A DNA stretch of 64,000 bases from Adiantum capillus-veneris. Its lineage: Eukaryota > Streptophyta > Polypodiopsida > Polypodiales > Pteridaceae. The notes below the pieces were generated by a model that had not been told where the DNA came from, did not search any database, and saw only the letters and a program-made list of their open reading frames with translations. Location: NCBI GenBank assembly GCA_014529385.2, contig CM043960.1, positions 117,622,043 through 117,686,042 on the forward strand, written 5' to 3'. This document shows, one piece after another, positions 10,590-21,674 of this stretch. The position numbers and the translations under genes are program-made. The stretch's first letter is position 1; every line of letters begins with the position of its first letter.

Positions 10590-12074
10590 ACTAATTTACC
10601 AAAGGAAGGTCATCTTATGATAACATTCTGGTGGTAATGGTGAGCATTGAGCAGGCACACTTCATTGCTCAAGAATATATCCTCTTTCAATTTGACCTAG
10701 ACAAAGTGTACATTTAGATCCTCTGTTCAGACATAGAAGATGTTATTAATAGCTGGGTTTTGGTCATCAAATACGTTAGATAATTCATACCTTAGGAATA
10801 GGCAACCACTGAGAGCCACTGCTCAATAAAAAAATTGCAGGTGCCTTAAACGATCAATCAAACAAGGTTGCCCTCTAGTTTTGCTACTTTTTAAAATCAG
10901 ATCTCACCCACTCGCCACCATGTTGGAGGCTAGTGCTACAAGAGAAAAATTAAAGGGCTTTCTCTAACTAAGGACAACTCTTTGTAGATGATTCACTACT
11001 CTTCTTGAAATCTAGCCCCAAGATTGTGAGGAAGGTTCTAGATTTTCTAGACTTTTATCATAACCTTCGGATCTAAGTGCACTGTGTAAAAGTGAAGAAT
11101 GATTTCTTTCACAAAATAGTCCAAATGAACCCTCTAAATACTCAAGAGAGATTGTTTCAAAAGGGAGCGTCTTCTTCCACCTTGGAGCCCTATTAGGGGT
11201 TGGGAGTATCCCATAAACAAAGACTCCAATGGGCTACAGAGAAAGATGTGAAGGTGGGAACATCTGCTCCTCCTTTTCCATTGTAGGGTGAAGATGATCA
11301 ACTCATTTATGATCCCATATATGCTCTTCATAGTGTCTCTCCTATAAATAGATAATTCTAAAAATTGGTGAAAAGATTCCTATAAAAAAACAACACCAAA
11401 GACATTGTACGCTGGTAGTGGACTAGATGGGAGTGTTTTGCTAGACCCTACAGTGTATGCCAAAGCTTTGTAGTGTGCTAAATTTATGGTCTCAATTGCT
11501 AAAAAAGTCTAGGCATGGGCCATCATGACATGAGACATGGTTGACAAAGTGAAGATAATCTCTCAAGGGGGCATGTGGAAAGAGATCCAGGCTCATGACA
11601 AACTTTTGGCACCTTAATGGGGCAAACCTAAAATTAAGAGGCTTAACAAGTGAACTGGTACAAAAATGCACCAATGTATCAATGGCACTCAAATGGGGCG
11701 AGCTAGTCTCCCTAGCTTTTAAAAGTGGGAAGTGCCTTATCAAGTCTGTTTCGAGAAAAAATTCTAAAAAAGTCAATAATAAGGGCCTCATCTACTTGAC
11801 CCAATTTTTGGATGGAGGTAGCGTGAGATGGAAACAAGCATGTCAGTTGGTTATTCAGTTGATCTAAATAGAACTAAATAACTACTATTAATAGAGCAGT
11901 CAAAGGTTTGAGCAATGTACTGCCTATTTGTGAGGCTAGATTTGACTGGAAAATTGGCATTGGCCGAAGCGCAAATACTTCACAATACCAAAAACTAAGA
12001 AAATATGTTGCTGCAGCCTTATGTTCAAAATAGACTCATTCTCCCATCAATAAGCCAAGTAAAAGAAATGGAAA
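10590..12074 (+). pseudogene. LINE reverse transcriptase, decayed 5' portion
   Basis: Translated in pieces, the plus strand shows landmarks of a non-LTR reverse transcriptase in the right order. A stretch reading ILFQFDLDKVY stands for the usual FLKLDFEKAYD. IKQGCPLVLLLF at about 10860 is the RQGCPLSPLLF motif. QLFVDDSLLFL at 10975-11007 is the FADD catalytic motif, with Val for Ala. Several stops and frameshifts interrupt it. The 3' part, a zinc-binding domain, continues at 19811 after a CACTA insertion whose AAA duplication is at 12072-12074. Confidence 0.65.
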
Positions 12075-12350
12075 CACTACAAGAGGTTGTGTGCTCTTGT
12101 GACGCTCTTAGCGACGGAAATACACTGGGTTTTTATAACCCCCGGCGTCGCTATAACCGTCGCTAAAAGCGTCGCTACGAGAGCGTCGCTATCTGCGTCG
12201 CTATAGGCGTCGCTATGAGCGTCGCTATATAGCGACGCTCATAGCGACGCCTATAGCGACGCAGATAGCGACGCTCTCACAGAAGAGTATAGCGACGCAT
12301 ATAGCGACGCTACAGAGCCATAAATAGCGACGCTTATAGCGACGCCTGAG
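12075..12350. repeat. Left subterminal repeat region of CACTA copy 1, with 100-bp perfect palindrome
   Basis: AGCGACGC or its complement occurs more than a dozen times between 12110 and 12350, many spaced 12 bases apart (TATGAGCGTCGC). Positions 12179-12278 form a perfect palindrome: 49-bp arms around a 2-bp centre. In En/Spm, TNPA binds a 12-bp motif repeated in the subterminal regions; these copies are the likely equivalent here (inference). Confidence 0.88.
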
Positions 12351-12710
12351 AGAATATTTTTTTGGTGGCAGGGCATTGAATGCCCTGCCACCCATCAACC
12401 ATATTGTACTTGATTCACTTTTTTAAAAAAGTGCAAAGGTAAATAATAGACCCAAAATAGTCACCCACAAGACGCATTGTTTGCAAAATTGACAATTGTA
12501 CACATCATAGACAAACTGAATTGATTGGCAAATGTAATAATGACAATTGTACAACATCATAGGCATAAAGAATTGATTGGCAAAAGGAATTGCGGTGACA
12601 AATGTAATAATATACATGGTTCAAAAAGACGTATAAAATCCGTCTCATGATACATAAGCTATGAGAAACCCTAAACTAATGCTATCTAGCTACGGCTAAA
12701 CTGACGTCGT

Positions 12711-14024
12711 CTAATCAGACGTCTCATCGCGTCCAAGCGGCGTATCTGTCGGATTCTGCAAAAAAAGACAATAAGACAGTTTTCAGTAAATATAAACATA
12801 TAACGACATTTATAAAACAATACAAAAAATAAAAAAGAGTAAACCCTAATACTAACCATGCCGCCGCGAGAACTGAGAATGTCCATCAGGGCGTTTAAGC
12901 CCTTCCTGCCTGCGTACTCGCGCTCGTACGGTGTGGGATCACGTCCTGTCATCGACCACTGTCAAAACATACAAAGATTTCATTATGTTAGAACTAAAAA
13001 ACTCATAAACCCTAAACTATCGAACATGCATAAAGAGCAATGTGAAAAGACTTACAAAATCGGCCTCAAATGATGCCCATCCACCGCTCCCCAAGTGGTG
13101 CGAGCTCCCTGCCTCTACTCGCGCTCTGGCTGCATCCTTTTGTTGCTTCCACTTGTCGGGATTCTCGCGCGCTGCTTTCTTCGCATTCTTCCAATCTTCT
13201 TTGGCCAGCCAATCTGGCCTATTCCACCCATTCTTGATTGCTTTTTGCACTTCGGAACGCTTGTGTTTGCAGTATTCGCGCATTCGAATCTTCATCAGGT
13301 CTTCATTGAAGCGCTGATCCCGTGTTGGAACGGGAAACTCATCATGAAGTATGCTGATGACTCTGTTTTTTAAATCACTTGGTACTTCACTCCATTTGTT
13401 TAGTATATAGTGTCTAAACAGCTGAGAGCAAAGACCACGCATGCGCGAGATCACCTTCTTGCCGTCATCATCCATGATGATGCCGCCGCTGATGTCGACG
13501 GAGTAAGGCAAGCCCTCTGGCCGGTGACGCGTGAACCTGGGTGTCCCGGCAGGGGTCTCTAGCGGCGTGTCGATGGGGGTACGGACGTCAGGTGTCTCCA
13601 TCGGCGTCTGGGCGCCGAAGCGAGGAGTGTCGAGTGGGGTGGCTCCTGGCGGAGTAGGTAGAGGTGTGTAGCTTCTAGGAACAGTCAGCCGTGCAAAACC
13701 TGGCGTAGACGGCGATGCTGTGGTTGGTGTGGGGGCGGGCAAAGAAGGGGAGGGTAAAGAGCCTCGTCAAACACGAGGCGGTGTGGAGGCATCGGTGGCG
13801 GAATCCCCACAACAACAGCCACCGCCACCACTAGAGCGCCGGTGTCTAGACGAGTGTGACGCTCGTCTCGTCGACGCCGAAGCTTCGGAGCGCGTCGAAT
13901 GCTCCGAAAGAGAGGGAGATGCGGATGGTGTAGGAACGCGCGATGATGCGCCAGAGCGATGACGCTCCACGTACCACTGTCTCTGCTGCGGTGACAAAGA
14001 AGAAAGAAACTCCTCATCATCCAT
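12711..14024 (-). pseudogene. TNPA/Transposase_24-type gene of CACTA copy 1, one in-frame stop
   Basis: Predicted exons on the minus strand are 14024-13055, 12958-12857 and 12755-12711, with GT/AG borders. The N-terminal part (MDDEEFLSSLSPQQ) is followed by a glycine/cysteine cluster and a Pro/Thr-rich stretch with many TPLDTP-like repeats. Then comes a helical basic domain ending GGWASFEADF, which resembles the plant transposase Ptta/En/Spm (Transposase_24) family. A TGA at 13767-13769 interrupts the frame in the Pro/Thr-rich stretch. The second CACTA element has a clear homologue at 29998-31121. TNPA-type proteins bind the subterminal repeats and bring the ends together; that role here is inferred. 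Confidence 0.7.
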
Positions 14025-14296
14025 ACCTGCATTAAACACACGAATATTTAAACTCTTTATTGAATGAATAGAGTAGACAATGACGCAAAGACCATTAAAT
14101 ACAATGACGTAATGACGCATATAAATACAATGACGCAATGAATCGAGTGATAGAAGAGGCAAGTCGAAAACTCAGAATTTTCAATCAAAAGATGTGAGCG
14201 CGAGTAGAAAAGAGCGTTACACACCATGGAAGCTACTTAGAGAGCTAGAGCTTTTACAGCACGGAGCAAAATTGTTCAAATACAATATTTGTGGCT

Positions 14297-17200
14297 TTAA
14301 GAGATCTCTCTCTCATCCTCGCATAACTCAGCATAACTTCCTATATCTATATAGAGCTCTCCGTTTAAACACATATCCTCTGTTTCATTTTGTAGCTCCT
14401 CTGCATGCACCCCATATAGAGTAGTAGCATCTTGATGCTCGTCTGGCACCACCGCAGCGGCTTCTGATTGAGCATCTTCTCTGATCTCCTCCATTGATGT
14501 CGTTGTGATTGGCACATGGTAGCCTTCATACGTCCTTGCACTACGAGGGGCTACCTCTATGACGTACCACCAGTTTGATGTAGACTTTGTAGGATGAAAT
14601 ACTACCTGCCAGAGCCACATAACTTACATGAGAGCCACATAACTTGTAAAAGGGGGATGTTAACTATTTATATACTTACTTGTTCACAATGCTCGGGTAG
14701 TACGAAAGTGTCTCTTAGGTCAGTCCATTTCTTAGTAGAATCCACCTCAAGAAAACCAGACTCTCCTCTACGCACAGTAGCGTTTCGACCCTCCATGATT
14801 ATCTTGAACCATTGCACGTCGAACAAGTCGACAAAAAATCCTCTGTAATCGATCCTCAAAATCTCTTGCAGCGTGCCGAAGTAAGTGAGTTCCGCCACCA
14901 CGGGATCTGCATCAGAGGAACGTCGTCGACTAGACTGTTCAAATTTTGCCATGATTCCACAATCTTGAGTAAAACGCTTTTTGTCGATTCGTTCCACCCT
15001 AAAATGTCGACCTTTACACCATGCTGCTGTGTATGACTTATACTACAACGAACAAAGATTATGAGTGGCCGTTCAAACGTTTATAAATAAAGTCACTTGC
15101 TAGTCGTACATTGCAAACTTACCTTGGTCGCGCAACCCCGAGAGTACTCCCACTCTTCTTCAGTCACTTCGTCACCGCATTGTTGTGCGCTTTTCAATTG
15201 GTTGTGCAACCATCTTAAGCTCATGAAGGTTGGTAGGCTCTCCAGAACCGCTGGATAGTGCATCGGTGGTCGTCTTCCCCGTCTCCACTCGATTCGTGCC
15301 CTTTGTCGCTCTTGCTTTGCATCCTCATATTGTGAAATCCACTTTTGCATCACTGGATTGTGAAGCATGCAAAATCGGTTGATTTTAGCCTCTAGATCTT
15401 CCGTCATCTTCTTCTCAACACCGAGATTGCACATGACAATCCCAGATATGCGCTCATCATCTATGGTTCGCCATAGCGTGTCCCGGGATTTATCAAATCC
15501 GTCTAGCCACTCTCCAATGTACACTAGGGACTCTGATACCAACCAACCTTCTGCCATGCTACCCTCCGGACGTGCCTTTTGACGCACATATCCCTTAAGC
15601 GTTTTCATGAAACGCTCTAAGAAGAACATCCATCTGGAATGAACTGTGCCAGCTATTTCCACCTCATCAACTATGTGAATAAGAAGATGCACCTGAATGG
15701 TTAGTATTGTAGTAGGAAAATGTTTCTCAAACATGCACACAAGCTCCGCAGCATTTAGTTTGGCGAATGGTATGGAGTCTACGTCGATCTCCTTTTGTGA
15801 GATCCATTGCACCAGCTTTGCAAGTTTGTAGATTGTGTTACGGATGTCGAGAGACAAACATCCCTCAATGGCAACCGGTAAAATAAACTGTAAAGTATGT
15901 GCAGCAATGATATTAAAGTCCACATTTTATGCAATGATATTAAAGTCCACTATGAACGTACCTGACACATTTTATGCCAATCGTGTGACTTCAAACCGGT
16001 AAGCTTTCCTTCTTTAGTAAAACACGTTCGGAGCGAGTGCATTACGCCAGTGGGGGTCCGCAAAGATCGAATGGCCTCTTTTACTTTGCGTTCTTGGGCT
16101 CCTGTGAAAATCCATGGTGCTTTAGGAAGTTTTATCGATCCATCAGACGCTGTTTGCGGCCAATATTGCTCCATACGATCCACATTTCTAAGGTCAACTC
16201 TGGCTCCCAAAGTATCTTTCTTGCCGGTCAAATGGTCCCATAGTAGATTACCCACATTCTTGAATATGTGCATTGGATCGAGCAAGTGATTGATCACGAG
16301 TCGGGGCCAGTATGGTAACTCGTACCATAGAGATAGTCTCTTCATCCCTGGAGGCAATCCGTCATCGCACATCTCCTTCTGCTCTAACCATGCTTGTGCA
16401 GACATCCTTGGTGGCTCTCTTCCCAAAAAGCCGTCGCGTAACACATGATTCTCCGGAAGATACGCTTGATGACCTTCGTAGATTTGCTTCTTCAGTGAGG
16501 GTGCCCTACGTGCATTCAGTCTAGGTCCACATGTGACACATGCTCTGTATCCGCTTGTTTGAAGCCCTGCATGTATACACATGATAATAGATCAACTATG
16601 GGGAAAAACAAGATTTACAGTGTCTGAGAGAGGAGTGTCAATAGATCACCTGAGCATTCTGTTAGCCCGGGATAGTCATGCATGGTCCACATTAGAATAC
16701 CTCTGATCAAAGCATTCCGTCGTCCTGTGTGTCGGCTCATATCCACCACCTCTATGCCAATCCACAATTGTTGTAGCTCTTCCAATAGTGGACGAAGATA
16801 CACATCCATATTCCCCACTTTATATCGCCCTGGCACAATCAAGCTTAGCCATAGGTGCCCCTTCTTCGTAGTCAACCACGGGGGAATGTTGTAGTTGACG
16901 ATGACAACGGGCCATACACTGTAAGATGTTGATCTTTGACCAAATGGATTTACGCCATCCATAGCCAGGCCTAAGCGCAAATTTCGAGCTTCCCTGGCAA
17001 AATCCGACCATGTTCCATCTATATGTTTCCAGGCTGCGCAATCTGCAGGAATTCGTAGCACACCATCCGAAGATTTATTCTCCTCATGCCATGATGCTAG
17101 GGCGGCCATGGACTTACATTCGAAGAAATGCTTGATGCGAGGAAGCAAAGGAAAATGTCGCAAAACCTTTTGTGGATTTTTGTCCCGTGGAGATCTACTC

Positions 17201-18017
17201 GATATCTTTCGGAATCACATTTCGGACACTTCTCCATGTCTGTGTATTCCCCTCTGAAAAGAATGCAGTCATTAGGACAAGCGTGGATAGAATTGTAATC
17301 CATCCCCAAGTTTCGCAAAATCTTTCTTGCTTCATCTCGGGAATCTGGCATCACATTGTCAGCTGGTAGAATGTGCTCTTTCAGCAATCTACACAACATA
17401 AAAATATGATACAGTCGTGTAAAAATCTATCAGATCATTATACATTTAGAGTTCTATTAAAGTAAACTAATTGTAATAGATCACCTGAAAAGCGTTGTGA
17501 CGCTAGTGTCACTCCATCCAAACTTTGCCTGCATGTTGAGAAGAACCAGGAGTGCTTTCAATCTAGACATACGTGCTCCATTATACAATGATGTATCGGC
17601 TTCACTTTTCATATCATCATAGATAAGCCTTTCTGAATCCATGATCGTCTCGATCATTTCATCAATCTCGGGCTCAAACATTGCCTCGTTGGGAATGTGC
17701 TCTGCATGATCATCCCCCGAGCTGTCAGAGGCTACATCTTGTGGCCTCACATATGCTGCTTGACCAAAGCGCCTGCGAATACGTCTATTGGGTTGCAAGA
17801 TTGCTGCTTGTTGGCCAGCGTCAGAGTCCGACGAGTTATAATTGGCAACAACTCGATCTATAATAGATGGATCGAACTCGCCAAATTCGCGAACGTGCTG
17901 CAAAGAAACACGTCTTGTCCGTCGCACAGCATGCTTGCATTGATTACAAGGACATAAGACCCTCGTTGAGAGATAGGTGTTTCGGTTGGACGGTCCCACA
18001 TCCTCGTCGCTACTCAT
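14297..18017 (-). pseudogene. TNPD-type CACTA transposase, copy 1 (six exons, one frameshift)
   Basis: Exons predicted from GT/AG borders and comparison with the second element are 18017-17485, 17388-16650, 16566-15962, 15887-15123, 15042-14680 and 14605-14297. Exon 1 encodes the transposase-associated Cys-rich domain (CPCNQC). Exons 2-3 encode the tnp2/Transposase_21 core (LRLGLAMDGVNPFG, LPYWPRLVINHLLDPMHIFKN). Exons 3-4 hold DUF4218 (HSRWMFFLERFMKTLKGYVR). Exons 5-6 hold DUF4216 (DVQWFK). The coding total is about 1100 codons, usual for the family. A single-base frameshift near 17165-17175 separates the Cys-rich segment from FPLLPRIKHFF, so the copy is not functional unless that is a sequencing error. 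TNPD is thought to carry out the cleavage at the CACTA ends. Confidence 0.85.
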
Positions 18018-18079
18018 AATGAGGATAAAAAACTTATAACCTGGACAACAAATTTAATATTCTATTGGCATTCTTCGTC

Positions 18080-18131
<52 letters not shown>

Positions 18132-18155
18132 ACCTCACATTCTCTAGTCATGTCC

Positions 18156-18193
18156 AATCCCCGCACACCTCGGTCTAGAGGTGCACGGAGATC
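18156..18193 (-). promoter_or_regulatory. Hairpin in the TNPD upstream region, copy 1
   Basis: Two 16-base arms around a 6-base loop lie about 140 bases before the TNPD start. The homologous position of the second element (26281-26318) has a perfect version. Read as RNA in the gene's sense direction, the mismatches here are G-U pairs. Flanking bases (ACCAATAAAGACGAGATT on the minus strand) are also conserved between the two elements, so this is a shared promoter or leader segment. Confidence 0.55.
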
Positions 18194-18424
18194 AGAACCA
18201 CCGGGTTATAATCTCGTCTTTATTGGTCAATACCTATATTTGTGGGTACAAGAAATCTAGACACCCACGTCTACATGATACTGCATGTAGTGGACAAAAT
18301 CCCTTTGCCTCTTCTCTAGCTGTAGCACTTCACTTCATCTTAACATCTTTTCACAGTAGATCTTTTCACTGTTCGTCTAACTCTAAACCCTAAACCGTAA
18401 GTAATTCTTGCATGGACTCGATCT

Positions 18425-18830
18425 AACGTAAATAAGCGTAAATCTAAATAAACGTAAATCTAACTAAACGTAAATCTAACTAAAAATAAAGCTAAATCTA
18501 ATTTAACGTAAGTCTAATGACTAGAGGTTGTCTAGATGGTCATTGTGTCGGGGATGTAGTGACTCTTGCCGCCCTGAAGATCCACCTTCTTCCCTATCTT
18601 TTGAAGACATTTCACCAGTACTTTTGGATCGACGGAGCCCACCATGAGTGAAGGCAGCAATACCCTATATTCCATTGAGGGCTTTCTTCACCCGCTTCAT
18701 GCAGGCATCGCAGTCTATGGAGACCCGCATCTAATCTAATATAACGTAAATCTAAATCTAGCTTAAATAAACGTAAATCTAGTTAAAAATAAACCTAAAT
18801 CTAATTTAATGTAAGTCTACATATAACCTA
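18425..18830. repeat. CGTAAATCTAA repeats flanking the HMA fragment
   Basis: Degenerate copies of CGTAAATCTAA/TAAACGTAAATC recur at 18425-18515 and again at 18735-18830, bracketing the HMA-like segment inside CACTA copy 1. Confidence 0.7.
18530..18730 (-). pseudogene. Captured heavy-metal-associated (HMA) domain fragment
   Basis: On the minus strand from the ATG at 18730 the peptide reads MRVSIDCDACMKRVKKALNG. This is the first strand, the CX2C metal-binding loop and the first helix of a plant HMA domain (HIPP or copper-chaperone type). After a stop and a frame change, DPKVLVKCLQKIGKKVDLQG follows, matching the second helix and last strand. The middle is disrupted. It is unrelated to transposase and sits between repeats near one end of CACTA copy 1. 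It is best explained as a host gene fragment carried by the element. Confidence 0.65.
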
Positions 18831-19300
18831 ATCTTTAACGTCTTTTAAGATAGTTTCCTACGACGTTATAACTCTCTTCTTCCTGTGTGTGTGCGCGTGT
18901 GTGGATGTGTGTGCCAATAAAAAGAGATAAATGGTATAACCTTTCTATCACCCATGCCAAGTATGATAGATTGATTATGCCATTTCTCTCTTGAATAATA
19001 GGTCTTCAGTTCAACTCCTCGTCGGCTAGATCTTTAGGTCTTTTAATTTTAATTAGTTTCCTACGACGCTCCCTTAGTTTCTCTTTCTTTCTCTCTCAAT
19101 GTGTGTGCGTTTTTTTGGATCGTATGCATGTTTTCTTTCTCTTTTCCTCTCTCAATGTGTGCGTTTTTTGTTTATGCATGTTCTCTCTCTCTTTTCCTCT
19201 CTCAATGCGTGCGTTTTTTGTTTATGCATGCTCTCTCTCTCTTTTTCTCTCTCAATGTGTGTGTGCATTCTTTGTTTATGTATGTGTGTGCGTTTTTGCA

Positions 19301-19335
<35 letters not shown>

Positions 19336-19489
19336 AAAAACACTATGTGTGTGTGTGTATGTGTGTGTGTGAGAGAGAGAGAGAGGGAGAGAGAAAGAGG
19401 GGAAGGGAACATGAAAATGAGGAGAGGGAAGGAGCATACCTGGCTCTCCTTCCTCTCCTCGTGTGTGTGTGTGTGTGTGTGTGTAAAAG

Positions 19490-19530
<41 letters not shown>

Positions 19531-19627
19531 GGGAGAGCGTTACCTGCTCTTTGCTTGAGGGCGCCGAAAAACTCAGATCTGAGATCTGAGTTTTTGGGCG
19601 CGCTCGGTTATTTTTTTTACCCCAGCT
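18831..19627. other. Low-complexity segment of CACTA copy 1
   Basis: (CT)n, (GT)n and (GA)n tracts dominate 19080-19530, including near-duplicate CTCTCAATGTGTGCG units. A short inverted repeat (AAAAACTCAGATC and complement, 3-base loop) lies at 19566-19594. The long open frames across this part are products of the microsatellites. Confidence 0.7.
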
Positions 19628-19807
19628 GGCGTCGCTATGAGCGTCGCTATAAGCGTCGCTATGAGCGTCGCTATGAGCGTCGCAAATTTCTTTGTAAATT
19701 TGCGACGCTCATAGCGACGCTTATAGCGACGCTCATAGCGACGCCGGGAATTTTTTTTTTGAGCGTCGCTGTGTGAGCGTCGCTAATGTGAAGAGCCTCT
19801 TGTAGTG
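19628..19807. repeat. Right subterminal repeats of CACTA copy 1, long hairpin
   Basis: Positions 19628-19745 fold into a hairpin of AGCGACGC repeats: the right arm (19696-19745, 50 bp) pairs perfectly with the left arm, which carries one extra 12-bp unit, around a 6-base loop. Two more motif copies follow before the terminal CCTCTTGTAGTG. Confidence 0.88.
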
Positions 19808-19810
19808 AAA

Positions 19811-20340
19811 AAATCTAGGTGTTAGGCACTAGGGTGTTAATAACAAGCAACATTTAGAACCCTTAGTGGCCACCAACTATGAAACCTTCTTTTGAAAGGT
19901 GCTTTGATGGGCATGCATTCCCCATCGTGATTAAGATTCCAACTAGAGGGATAGGCTTCGATAGATGCTCAGGGTGCAAAGCAGGTAGTGAGGATCCCCT
20001 TCACCTGTTCCAAAACTATCATGATACGAGAGGCCTCATGGGAAAAATGTGTAAATGGATACAAAAGACTTGGATGTCGATGTTTTTTAAGAATGACCTA
20101 ATATTGGGAGGAAAGATTTAAAAAACCAAGCCATCCTAATATGTGCACAAATTTTCTACTTTTGCTATTTTAGACAAGTTTGGAAGGCTGGGAACGACGT
20201 ATTTTTGACAATGACCACTCGACGGCCCACTTCAATGAGATTATTCAAGAAAGCAGGGAAGTGATCATTCCACTTAGAAAAGAAGAACTCAAAAGAATGG
20301 CAAGCAATCAAAGCCATAACATACTGTCAATAAGTAACCT
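19811..20340 (+). pseudogene. LINE 3' portion (zinc-binding domain), resumed after CACTA copy 1
   Basis: GFDRCSGCKAGSEDPLHLFQNY has the form of the zf-RVT domain found at the C-terminus of plant LINE reverse transcriptases (C..C......HLF..C). Further on, pieces read FRQVWKAGN and IIQESREVIIPLRK, as in the ends of such proteins. The segment continues the LINE interrupted at 12074. It has stops and lacks a visible poly-A tail. Confidence 0.6.
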
Positions 20341-20854
20341 TATGTTGTAAGAAGGGGGGTTGGAATCGGGTGTTATGACTCCTTAAGGCACCTATCATGG
20401 TTGAGGATAATTGTGCATTCTTTTAATATAACACATCAACTCACAGTTGTGTATATGACAAAAAACAAAACGCTTGTGAATTAGCGTGGCATGACAAGTT
20501 AAGGATATAAATTTCTCTTTCTTTCTATTTCTTTTGAGAGGGGTTTTAACTAGGCATTGTGTTATGTAGGCCACTGGCCACTCTGACATATACATTGACA
20601 CTTGTTACAAAATACTTGGCTATGTGGTGGACAAACAACCCTTCTAAATTACTAGAAGCATAGGAAGGTGAGGTTCAAAAAGCATAGGCTTGAACATCAA
20701 AAATGTAACTAGCCCAGAAAAACCCAATTTTTTTCTTGTGCAGAACTAATCAAGAAACCCTTGCATTGGAGGTGCATATTGAAGAGGTTCCACAAGGCAC
20801 ACATGCTTTGATGAGTACTCATTTCATAGTAACATTTCATTTTATACATTTCAC
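20341..20854. other. Non-coding flank of the solo LTR
   Basis: No gene was seen. The last 100 bases contain one copy of the ALEVH-encoding repeat described for 20757-21395. Confidence 0.5.
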
Positions 20855-21041
20855 TGTTGGGTTTCAAGCCCAGATCGTTGACACCCACGGGAAACGGCTT
20901 TTATAGCCATGCAGTTACAAGAGCAGTTGCAGTTCAGTTTTGCATGGGAAGCTTCAAGTTCTATATATACATTGTAAGGTTTTAGAAAAGATGATCAATC
21001 AAAGAATATAGCGTGAGTTGTTTTTTTTCAAGTTGTGTTGA

Positions 21042-21113
<72 letters not shown>

Positions 21114-21395
21114 CATTGTTGCACCTGCACGCCATGGCTCCCCAAAGGCTGCATTCTCCATAGCCTCGACCCTAACACTCACTATAATTTAAGGTGATAG
21201 AGCTTGAAATGTCAACTATTAAAAAAACCCTAATTGCATTGGAGGTGCATATTGATGAGGTTCCACAAGGCACACATGCTTTCCTTAATACTACATTTTT
21301 GTTAACCCTTGCATTGGAGGTGCATAATATTGAATTTAAGAGGTTCCACAAGGTACACATGCTTTCCTCAATACTAAATTTTTGGTTGCACTCGC
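20757..21395. repeat. About 75-bp repeat, three copies, one separated by an LTR insertion
   Basis: Copies start near 20757, 21232 and 21307, sharing GCATTGGAGGTGCATA and GAGGTTCCACAAGG. The last two are in tandem. The first is separated from them by the solo LTR at 20855-21177, which therefore inserted into a pre-existing tandem array. Confidence 0.75.
20855..21177 (+). mobile_element. Solo LTR
   Basis: The 323-bp unit begins TGTTGGGTTTCAAGCCCA and ends CCTAACA. It is flanked by TTCAC (20850-20854) and CTCAC (21178-21182), a 5-bp duplication with one mismatch. TATATATA at 20962-20969 is a plausible promoter. A (CT)n(CA)n tract of about 70 bases occupies the transcribed part. No internal retroelement sequence is present, so it is a solo LTR left by recombination, or a very small element. 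Confidence 0.7.
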
Positions 21396-21513
21396 CACAT
21401 AAAAAATTGCGAACAATATCGATGATATGATTCATGCCAAAGCAAAGCGTCAAAAATAAACTGTAAAGTACTATAAATAAACTCTTTAATTTATAAAATA
21501 TAAACTATACAAA

Positions 21514-21545
21514 TAACTATAAACTATAAACTATAAACTATAAAA
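21514..21545. repeat. AAACTAT heptamer array
   Basis: Four to five tandem AAACTAT units occur here. They resemble but do not match the plant telomere unit AAACCCT. Confidence 0.8.
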
Positions 21546-21674
21546 CTACCAAAGCAAAGCAATGTTTGAACTTCAATAATGTGGATGTGCATTATCAACA
21601 CAAGAAGTTTTAGACAAATTCTCACAATAATTCCCACATTGTGAATTACCTCAACATCATGAGTTTCTGTGAGG

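Larger units (their letters stand above)
12075..19807 (-). mobile_element. CACTA (En/Spm) DNA transposon, copy 1
   Basis: The ends are CACTACAAGAGG at 12075 and its reverse complement CCTCTTGTAGTG ending at 19807, flanked by the 3-bp duplication AAA (12072-12074 and 19808-19810). Total length is 7733 bp. Both subterminal regions carry many copies of AGCGACGC in both orientations. Inside, on the minus strand, are a TNPD-type transposase (18017-14297) and a TNPA/Transposase_24-type gene (14024-12711), plus an HMA-domain fragment near 18.6 kb. The element sits inside a LINE, whose sequence resumes at 19811. Both genes are damaged, so the copy is probably inactive itself but may be mobilised in trans. 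Confidence 0.93.

Noticed and set aside
12105-12350. Regular short repeats that could suggest a CRISPR array
   Set aside because: The units are 12-bp direct and inverted motifs without unique spacers, at the end of a CACTA element. They are transposase-binding-type repeats.
13720-13962. 80-aa plus-strand ORF
   Set aside because: Antisense shadow of the Pro/Thr-rich TNPA-type exon.
19099-19589. Overlapping long ORFs (89-162 aa) on the plus strand
   Set aside because: They are translations of CT, GT and GA microsatellites (runs of Ser-Leu, Cys-Val, Arg-Glu), not proteins.
21514-21545. Telomere-like heptamers
   Set aside because: The unit is AAACTAT, not the plant telomere AAACCCT, and only four to five copies occur.
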